The translations under genes were made by a program, and so were the position numbers. Below the pieces are notes generated by a model. The model worked only from the letters and a program-made list of their open reading frames with translations, searched no databases and was not told the origin of the DNA. DNA of 64,000 nt from positions 157,683 to 221,682 of the forward strand of contig JAKASE010000001.1 of assembly GCA_021819135.1 (NCBI GenBank), given 5' to 3'. Below are positions 58,768 to 64,000 of the stretch, piece after piece; within the stretch, counting starts at the first letter, position 1, and each line of letters opens with the position of its first letter. This DNA comes from Thermoplasmata archaeon. Its GTDB lineage: Archaea > Thermoplasmatota > Thermoplasmata > Lutacidiplasmatales > UBA184.

Positions 58768-59998
58768 GGGCCCCGCCGGCCCGGAGCCCCGGGTCGCGGT
58801 ACCGCGCGACCGTCAGGAGGACGAGCGCCCCCGCGATGGAGCCGAAGAAGACGTAGAGCCCCGGGTTCCCGAACAGCGCGAACAGCCCGGTCGAGGAGAC
58901 CAGGCCGAGGACCATGCCGGCGCTGATCAGGAGCGAGTAGATCGCCATCGTCGTCGCGCGGCTGATCTCGACCGACAGGTCCGCGAGCGCGGCGAGCGCC
59001 GCCGGGCCGTAGGCGAGCGCCGGGAGGACGCTCGCCCCGAGGCCCACCAGGAGCTCGACCCGCGCCCCGAACGCGACGACCAGGGAGGCGAAGACCATCA
59101 GGGACACGAAGCCGATGGCGCCGGACGTCATCAGGCGGTTCCGGCCCCAGCGGTCGGAGAGCCGACCGAAGTACGGCTGCGTCAGGACCAGGAGGAGGCC
59201 ACCGATCGCGATGATGCCGGCGAGGAGCTCGGTGGAGACCCCGACCCCGTTCGCGGCCGAGCCGAGGAAGATGAGCGCGGTCCCGATGAGCATGTAGATC
59301 ACGAGCCAGGGGAGGGTGACGAGGAGGACGCTCCGGCGGAAGACCTGCCGCAGGACCTCTCGGAAGACGTAGCTCGAGCCGGCGGCGTGAACGGGGAGCC
59401 CCCGGATGAGGCGTCGGGCCGAGAAGAGCCCGACCGTGAGCACCCCCGCTCCCACCACGAAGACGAACCAGAGGGTCGCGTTGTCCACGAGCCCGAGGGC
59501 GGCGAAACCGAACGCGAACCCGCCGACCCAGCCGGAGAGGTTCATCGCGTCGAACCGACCCATCTCGAGGCCCCGCTCGTCGGCCCCCGACCAGTCCCCG
59601 ATCAGGCCGAGGCTGGCGGCGAGGATCGCCCCGCTCGCCACCCCGAAGAGAAGGTTCAACCCGCCGAGCGCGACCGGCGCGCGGGTCGTCGACTTCAGGG
59701 CGAAGATCACCGCGGACGCCCCGATGCCCGAGAACAGGACCGGGAAGCGCCCGTACCGGTCGGCGAGCGCCCCCGACAGGAGGACGGTCGCGAGCTCGCC
59801 CGCGGGCGCCATGGCGCTCACGATCCCGACGACCCCCGCCTCCCCCTGGCCGATCCCGGCGGTCGACCGGGTGATGTAGCTCGCGAAGACCGCGGTCGTG
59901 ATCCCGAAGGCGAACCGGACGAAGAACGTCGAGGAGAACACCGCGAGGAGCGCCCGCCGCTGCGCGGAGGCGGCCGGGATCGCCGGGGCGCCGGTCAC
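58748..59998 (-). CDS. major facilitator superfamily transporter
   Basis: 416 residues with 12 TM helices. MFS motif A appears as SGALADRYGRFPVL (G-x3-D-R-x-G-R) and is repeated in the second half as FGRLSDRWGRNRLMTSG. Loops contain the GDWSGADERGLEMGRFDAMN segment. Substrate unknown. The gene overlaps the CDF gene by 20 nt at the 3' end in convergent orientation. GTG 59998 is the start. Confidence 0.93.
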   Translation of the reverse strand: MTGAPAIPAASAQRRALLAVFSSTFFVRFAFGITTAVFASYITRSTAGIGQGEAGVVGIVSAMAPAGELATVLLSGALADRYGRFPVLFSGIGASAVIFALKSTTRAPVALGGLNLLFGVASGAILAASLGLIGDWSGADERGLEMGRFDAMNLSGWVGGFAFGFAALGLVDNATLWFVFVVGAGVLTVGLFSARRLIRGLPVHAAGSSYVFREVLRQVFRRSVLLVTLPWLVIYMLIGTALIFLGSAANGVGVSTELLAGIIAIGGLLLVLTQPYFGRLSDRWGRNRLMTSGAIGFVSLMVFASLVVAFGARVELLVGLGASVLPALAYGPAALAALADLSVEISRATTMAIYSLLISAGMVLGLVSSTGLFALFGNPGLYVFFGSIAGALVLLTVARYRDPGLRAGGALRTPAR

Positions 59999-60008
59999 AG
60001 CGGATCCG

Positions 60009-60398
60009 CTAGCCGCGGGTCGGCGCCCGTTCGATCAGCTCGATCCAGACGTCGTTCGGGTCGAGGATGAAGGCGATCCGGGAGGACCCTCCCGACAGGC
60101 GATACGGCTCCTTCGCGACCCGTACCTCCTTCGCGCGAACCTTCAGCAGGAACCGGTCGAGGTCATCGACCTCGAAGGCGAGGTGATCGAGCTGCTCGCC
60201 CGCCTCGAACGACTCCTTGCCGTCCCAGTGGGTCAGTTCGACGCGCGCGCCGCTCTCGGGGTCCCGGACGAAGGCGATCTCCGCATGGTTCTCCGGGATC
60301 GTGCGCCGCCGCTCGAACTCGAGCCCCAGGACCTCGGTGTAGAAGCGGAGGCTCTCCTCCATGCGCCGCACCGTGATCGACGTGTGAAGGAACTTCAT
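60009..60398 (-). CDS. VOC superfamily lyase (lactoylglutathione lyase-like)
   Basis: 129 residues. HTSITVRRMEESLRFYTEVLGLEFERRRTIPENHAEIAFVRDPESGARVELTHW and DHLAFEVDDLDRFLLKVRAKEVRV, then RIAFILDPNDVWIELIER form the two VOC modules of glyoxalase I. The expected metal ligands (His, Glu, His, Glu) all appear in conserved places. ATG 60398 follows a TATA-like CTTAGAATC near 60433. It is downstream of gltX and upstream of the MFS gene on the same strand. Confidence 0.9.
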   Translation of the reverse strand: MKFLHTSITVRRMEESLRFYTEVLGLEFERRRTIPENHAEIAFVRDPESGARVELTHWDGKESFEAGEQLDHLAFEVDDLDRFLLKVRAKEVRVAKEPYRLSGGSSRIAFILDPNDVWIELIERAPTRG

Positions 60399-60450
60399 GG
60401 CCCCTCGGCCGGAGGGAGCGTCCGCGGAGGATTCTAAGGTTTCGGCGCGC

Positions 60451-62181
60451 CTACGGGTGTCCGTAGACGACCCGCAGCGGCGCCGTCCCTGGGGCCCAGT
60501 CCCGCTCGACCCGGACGAATCCGACCCGCTCGAACTGGTAGGTGTCGGCCGGGTGGGCGTCCGCGAGCGACGCCTCGCCCATCCCCGAGCCGTGCCGCCC
60601 GTCCACCTCGAGCACATCCACGGGGAACGCGGCGGACGCGCCGACCCACTGGAGGCGCGCGAGCTTCTGGTTCGCCCGGCTCGTGAACTCGGCCCGCAAC
60701 GTGCCCCCGGGCGGGGGGATCGACTCGGGGAGCCGCACGTTCGCGAGATCCTTCAGCCGGACCTCCGCCCCGGCGCGTGGCACGAGATCGCGGTGCGCGA
60801 GGTAGAAGTGCGGCCCGGCCGGGACGCGGCGGGTGCCGAGCTCGGGGCGGTCCGGGTGGTTCGGGAGCGTGACCTCGGTGAGGTCCATCGGGAACCCGTC
60901 CACTTCGACGCGGACCGGGTCGTACACGAACGATCGGCGAAACGTCGTGGCATCGATCCGCTGGCGGTTCTCGGCGTAAAGCGTCTCCGCCGGGACCTCG
61001 ATGTCCGCGAGCGAGAGCCCGAAGGAGAGCGTGAACTCCCGGACCGCGTCCATCGAGATCCCCCGGCGGTCGAGCGAGCGGAGCGACCAGGTCCGGGGGT
61101 CGGCCCATCCGTCGTAGAGCCCGCCCTTGACCTCGGCGTAGGACTTGCTCTTCGAGACCTTCGCCTCCCGCACCCGCAGGATCCCCCAGTGGAGGAACGG
61201 CGGCCCCCGGATCCCGAGGAGGTCCCAGATGTACTGCTGCATCCGGTCCTCGATGACGAGGTCCTTGCCCCGAACGATGTGGGTGACGCCAAGCTCGATG
61301 TCGTCCACGGCCCAGGAGAACTCGAGCAGTGGCCAGACGCGGTAGCGGTGACCGACCCGCGGGTGGTCGAGGTCGCTGATGCGGAAGAGGACCCGGTCCC
61401 GGAACGCCGGGTCCGGATCCTGAAGGTCGGTCCGGAGCCGCAGGACCGCCTCCCCCGGGCCGTACCGGTTCCCGAGCATGCCGTCCCACGCCTCGAGGGT
61501 CTCCGTGATCGACTGCGACCGCTCCGGGCAGGCGACGCCGTGGGCCCGGTTCTCTCGCAGCTGGTCAGGCGGGCAATGGCAGACGTAAGCGGCGCCTTTC
61601 TCGATGACCCGGCGCGCCCAGGGATAGTGGTTCGCGATCCGGTCGGACTTGTAATAGACCGCGTCGGGTCGGATGCCCGCCAGCTCGAGGTCTCCGAGGA
61701 TCAGGTCGAAGAACTCGGTCTCGACGCGCTTCTTCTCGGTCCCGACCGTGTCGTCGAAGACGAGGATGAGCTTCCCCCGGTAGCGCTGCCGGTAGTACTC
61801 GTTGACGAAGAGCATCCGGCCGCTCCCGATGTGCAAGGCTCCGCTCGGGAACGGGGCCATCCGGAGGACCACCCCGCCGGGAACCGCTCCGGAAAGCTCG
61901 GGGAAGACGGCCTCGTCGCTCCGGGCGGCCCTCGGCCGCTCCGGTTCCGGCCCTCCGAGGGCCGTCAGGCGGTCCTCGAGCTCGGCCACCGGCAGCGATC
62001 GGATCTCCGCCACGACGTTCGACACGAGATCCCGGAGCTCCCCGGCAAGGGGGCGTAGGGTCGGGTCCGTCGCGAGGAGCCGGGAGACGACCGGTCCCGC
62101 CTGGGCGGACCCCTCGTGCGCGATCGCGTTCTCGAGCGCCACCCGGCGGGCCCGTCGCTCTACCTCGGGGGAAAGTGTCAC
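60451..62181 (-). CDS. gltX: glutamate-tRNA ligase, archaeal/eukaryotic type
   Basis: 576 residues. Charges tRNA-Glu, and probably also tRNA-Gln in organisms using the transamidation route. The class I HIGH motif is FPSGALHIGSGR (about 110-121), and KMSKS is KVSKSKSY. The C-terminal anticodon-binding beta-barrels (FRRSFVYDPVRVEVDGFP; PETPHFYLAHRDL-like) are of the archaeal type. GTG 62181 fits a TATA-like CTTTAATC 25 nt upstream (leaderless). The N-terminal 80 residues are the typical helical GluRS N-terminal domain. Confidence 0.96.
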   Translation of the reverse strand: MTLSPEVERRARRVALENAIAHEGSAQAGPVVSRLLATDPTLRPLAGELRDLVSNVVAEIRSLPVAELEDRLTALGGPEPERPRAARSDEAVFPELSGAVPGGVVLRMAPFPSGALHIGSGRMLFVNEYYRQRYRGKLILVFDDTVGTEKKRVETEFFDLILGDLELAGIRPDAVYYKSDRIANHYPWARRVIEKGAAYVCHCPPDQLRENRAHGVACPERSQSITETLEAWDGMLGNRYGPGEAVLRLRTDLQDPDPAFRDRVLFRISDLDHPRVGHRYRVWPLLEFSWAVDDIELGVTHIVRGKDLVIEDRMQQYIWDLLGIRGPPFLHWGILRVREAKVSKSKSYAEVKGGLYDGWADPRTWSLRSLDRRGISMDAVREFTLSFGLSLADIEVPAETLYAENRQRIDATTFRRSFVYDPVRVEVDGFPMDLTEVTLPNHPDRPELGTRRVPAGPHFYLAHRDLVPRAGAEVRLKDLANVRLPESIPPPGGTLRAEFTSRANQKLARLQWVGASAAFPVDVLEVDGRHGSGMGEASLADAHPADTYQFERVGFVRVERDWAPGTAPLRVVYGHP

Positions 62182-62202
62182 GTACCGGCCGACCCGGGTC
62201 GA

Positions 62203-62211
62203 GATTAAAGC
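62203..62211 (-). promoter_or_regulatory. gltX TATA box (leaderless)
   Basis: CTTTAATC centred 25 nt upstream of the GTG start, the spacing expected for a leaderless archaeal mRNA. Confidence 0.6.
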
Positions 62212-63017
62212 GGTTCTCGGCCTCGAACCGGGGACGACGGGGAGGCCCGCGGCGGACGCCGCTGCATGGTCTCGTCCACTGCTTGGGCCAGCGTGAGCTC
62301 CCCGCGAAGGACCCGGTGGGCGCTCGATCGGGAGATCGTCACTCGTCCCTCGCTCCCCTCACGACTGAGGCGCTGGAGGTTGGCGACCTCCCCGGGGGTG
62401 AACGTCGCCTCGAGCGGCTCACGGACCGACGGGCCCGGAGTACCCGCGATCGTTCGAGCGGCCGCGGCGTCCCGGGGCCGACGGCTTCCCCGCGGGGTAC
62501 TGCCCCGCTCGTTGACGAGCTCGACGCTGCGCTGGTGCGCGAGGAGGGCATTCACGATGCGGTTCCGAGCGGGAGGATCTCCCGCGCCCACCCGGAAGAG
62601 GACATGGCGTGAGGAGAACCGGTGCCGCAGGTGGTTTGCGAACGGGCCGGCTGCTTCGGGCGATTCAAGAATCCCCTCGCCGATCACCGACGACCCGACC
62701 AGCACGGCGTATCCGGGGCGCGGACCGGGATCGATCCCGACGATGATCTCGCCCTGCGAGTCCCCCGAATCGAGCGCGTGGCGCACGGCCGCACCCAGTG
62801 CGCGGCGGTCGACCTCCTCCCCGACCGTGAGAATGTTCGGATGGTTGATCGCGGGGGCTTCACCGGGAGAGGTCAGGACCACCGCCACCCGGTCCGGGAT
62901 CCGTTCCCCCGGAAGAAGACTGAGGGTCGGCCATCGTCGCTCCCGCAGAAAACCCGCGAGCTCGTGGTAGAGCGCCGGGTCTCGGGTGACGAGCGCTACC
63001 GACCGGGGTCTCACCAT
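62205..63017 (-). CDS. RNase H/RuvC-like fold protein
   Basis: 270 residues. After an N-terminal CheY-like strand-helix unit (VALVTRDPALYHELAGFL...), residues about 90-200 contain GEIIVGIDPGPRPGYAVLVGSS, the first-strand Asp of the RNase H/RuvC fold, followed by GEGILESPEAAG and VLFRVGAGDPPARNRIVNALL. Later acidic residues are not obvious. The Ser/Arg-rich C-terminal 70 residues are probably disordered. ATG 63017 is 26 nt from a GGTTAATGC box. Function, perhaps as nuclease or its inactive relative, is unproven. Confidence 0.7.
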   Translation of the reverse strand: MVRPRSVALVTRDPALYHELAGFLRERRWPTLSLLPGERIPDRVAVVLTSPGEAPAINHPNILTVGEEVDRRALGAAVRHALDSGDSQGEIIVGIDPGPRPGYAVLVGSSVIGEGILESPEAAGPFANHLRHRFSSRHVLFRVGAGDPPARNRIVNALLAHQRSVELVNERGSTPRGSRRPRDAAAARTIAGTPGPSVREPLEATFTPGEVANLQRLSREGSEGRVTISRSSAHRVLRGELTLAQAVDETMQRRPPRASPSSPVRGREPL

Positions 63018-63029
63018 GGTCCCTGACGA

Positions 63030-63048
63030 TGATATACGGCATTAACCT
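63030..63048. promoter_or_regulatory. overlapping divergent TATA boxes (RNase H-like gene / zinc-ribbon gene)
   Basis: GATATACG (63031-63038) serves the plus gene (28 nt to its ATG). GGTTAATGC on the minus strand (63039-63047) is 26 nt from the minus ATG. Confidence 0.5.
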
Positions 63049-63061
63049 TGCCCCCCACGGC

Positions 63062-63442
63062 ATGCCGGTCTGTCTCCATTGTGGCGAGCTCGGGCCCGAC
63101 GGGGCCCTCTTCTGCCCGAAGTGCGGCTTCACGCTCCCTCAGGTACAGCCTCCCTCCCCCGCCGGGTCCGCGGCTCCGACCCCGTCGGCGGCCGTTCCGG
63201 GATCCGCGCCCGCCACCGCGCCGTCTACCGGGTTCGCTCCCACGGCGCCGCCGTCTCCACCTTTGGCCCGCCCGTACGCGTACCCGGTCCCGGTGCCGCC
63301 GACGACCTACATCATGCCGACCCCGGCGGGCGCGGCCGGGCCGATCCCTCCCCCACCGAGCGCGAAGTACTGCAACCGATGCGGCACGCTGATCTCCCGG
63401 GTCGCGGTCTACTGCCCCGTATGCCAGCAGCCCCAGTCGTAA
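63062..63442 (+). CDS. double zinc-ribbon protein with Pro/Ala linker
   Basis: 126 residues. Cys4 ribbons at both ends: CLHCGELGPDGALFCPKCG (Cys4, 7, 18 and 21) and CNRCGTLISRVAVYCPVCQ (near 103-121). The linker is Pro/Ala/Thr-rich and low-complexity. ATG 63062 is about 28 nt from GATATACG (63031-63038), giving a leaderless mRNA, and it is divergent from the RNase H-like gene. Function unknown. Confidence 0.8.
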   Translation: MPVCLHCGELGPDGALFCPKCGFTLPQVQPPSPAGSAAPTPSAAVPGSAPATAPSTGFAPTAPPSPPLARPYAYPVPVPPTTYIMPTPAGAAGPIPPPPSAKYCNRCGTLISRVAVYCPVCQQPQS

Positions 63443-63477
63443 GACGCGGCGGCCGGCGGGGCCGTCGCACCGGTACG

Positions 63478-63891
63478 ATGGTCCGACTTGCGGGGGAGCG
63501 GATCGCCGACCTGTTCGCGCTCGCGGAGCGGGAAGCGGTCACGGGAGACCCTGCCCGGGCGGACCGGTACGTCGCGCTCGCCCGCCGGATCGGCATGCGC
63601 TACAATGTCCGCCTGATGCCCGAGTATCGGGAGCTCTACTGCCGGGGGTGCTCACGGTTCTGGGTCGAGGGGCGAACGGTTCGAACCCGGATCCGGAGCG
63701 GTCGTCGGATCCGGACCTGTCTCGCCTGCGGTCGTGAGCGCCGCACGATCCTCCGCCCCGGCTCGTGGTCTTCGCGGCGGACGGGGTGGGGCACCCCCAC
63801 CGCCACGCCCCGAGACCAGGGGGTGCTCACCGGCCCGCTCTCGGAGGAAGAGCCCGAGTCGGAGTCCGAGGATGAGACCGAAGAATCTTAA
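63478..63891 (+). CDS. rnp4: ribonuclease P protein component 4 (Rpp21/Rpr2)
   Basis: 137 residues. The N-terminal helices (RIADLFALAEREAVTGDPARADRYVALARRIGMRYNVRL) are followed by a zinc ribbon CRGCSRFWVEG...CLACGRERR (Cys73/76 and about 104/107), as in archaeal RNP4/Rpp21. The C-terminal tail is acidic (EEPESESEDETEES). It assists tRNA 5' processing. A tRNA-Leu gene follows 26 nt downstream, and its promoter lies in this gene's 3' end. Confidence 0.93.
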   Translation: MVRLAGERIADLFALAEREAVTGDPARADRYVALARRIGMRYNVRLMPEYRELYCRGCSRFWVEGRTVRTRIRSGRRIRTCLACGRERRTILRPGSWSSRRTGWGTPTATPRDQGVLTGPLSEEEPESESEDETEES

Positions 63892-63917
63892 CGCAGCGCG
63901 ACCCCTGCGACCGTTGC

Positions 63918-64000
63918 GCCGGGGTGGCCGAGCGGCCAAAGGCGGCAGACTCAAGATCTGCTCTCGCAGGAGTTCCCAGGTTCGAATCCTGGCCCCGGCA
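63918..64000 (+). tRNA. tRNA-Leu (anticodon CAA)
   Basis: Class II tRNA with acceptor GCCGGGG/CCCCGGC (discriminator A at 64000), anticodon stem GCAGA/TCTGC with loop CTCAAGA (anticodon CAA), an extended variable arm, and T-arm CCAGG-TTCGAAT-CCTGG. Unlike the Gln and Leu(TAG) genes at 55 kb, it has no intron. A TATA-like AATCTTAACG (63884-63893) lies about 29 nt upstream. Confidence 0.95.

Noticed and set aside
1-64000. CRISPR array or transposase genes
   Set aside because: No regularly spaced repeats and no transposase-like DDE or serine recombinase protein was seen on either strand.

Overview
The window is archaeal and most likely from a high-GC member of the Thermoplasmatota. The markers are a group II chaperonin (thermosome), RNase P protein subunit Rpp21, the rRNA aminocarboxypropyltransferase Tsr3, an archaeal-type GluRS and class I aldolase, tRNA introns with bulge-helix-bulge splice motifs, HTH_10 (bacterio-opsin activator-type) regulators, and TATA-like boxes about 25 nt before start codons (leaderless transcripts). 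GC is roughly two thirds by eye. A cytochrome bd-type oxidase, two Msr enzymes, flavodoxin and Rieske proteins point to an oxygen-exposed lifestyle. The match to soil Thermoplasmatota lineages is inference.

Layout. 1-3.6 kb: partial moaA, a GyrI-like gene cut by an in-frame TGA, msrA and small membrane proteins. 3.7-11 kb: a glycan-type cluster of two methyltransferases, three GT2-type transferases (one fused to a nucleotidyltransferase-like domain) and a polytopic membrane protein. 11-18 kb: a cell-surface block of anchored, Asn-X-Ser/Thr-rich exoproteins, a DUF2341/PKD protein, and a two-winged-helix regulator coupled to a small membrane protein. 18-25 kb: redox and amino-acid metabolism (flavodoxin, MsrB-DUF1028, GltD-like oxidoreductase, DoxX-like protein, P5C dehydrogenase). 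25-29 kb: a MacB-like ABC exporter. 29-34 kb: GNAT enzymes, tandem HTH_10 regulators and zinc-finger proteins. 34-38.7 kb: thermosome, hydrolase, an RNase H-like/SWIM protein and AsnA. 38.9-48 kb: PRTase, OsmC-like protein, methyltransferase, CDGSH protein, cytochrome bd-like pair, PAS and Rieske proteins.

At 49.65-51.28 kb a 1.6 kb lower-GC insert lies exactly between a tRNA-Ala and a 16-nt direct repeat of the tRNA 3' end. It carries hicB, a frameshifted hicA and a Dph6-like PP-loop gene, and has no integrase. 51.5-54.6 kb: a COG4986/TauB/COG4754-type anion ABC transporter with its ATPase-associated domain on a separate polypeptide. 55 kb: tandem tRNA-Gln(CUG) and tRNA-Leu(UAG) genes whose T-loops are each split by an intron at 59/60, with a second intron in the D-arm of the Leu gene. 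55.3-64 kb: housekeeping genes (PPP phosphatase, Tsr3, aldolase, CDF and MFS transporters, GluRS, an RNase H-fold protein, RNase P subunit) ending in tRNA-Leu(CAA).

The strongest leads are the split tandem tRNAs, the tRNA-Ala-bounded insert, the GT2-nucleotidyltransferase fusion, the disrupted genes (GyrI-like, hicA, ABC permease start), and a perfect 30-bp palindrome inside a secreted-protein gene. No CRISPR array, rRNA or transposase was seen.
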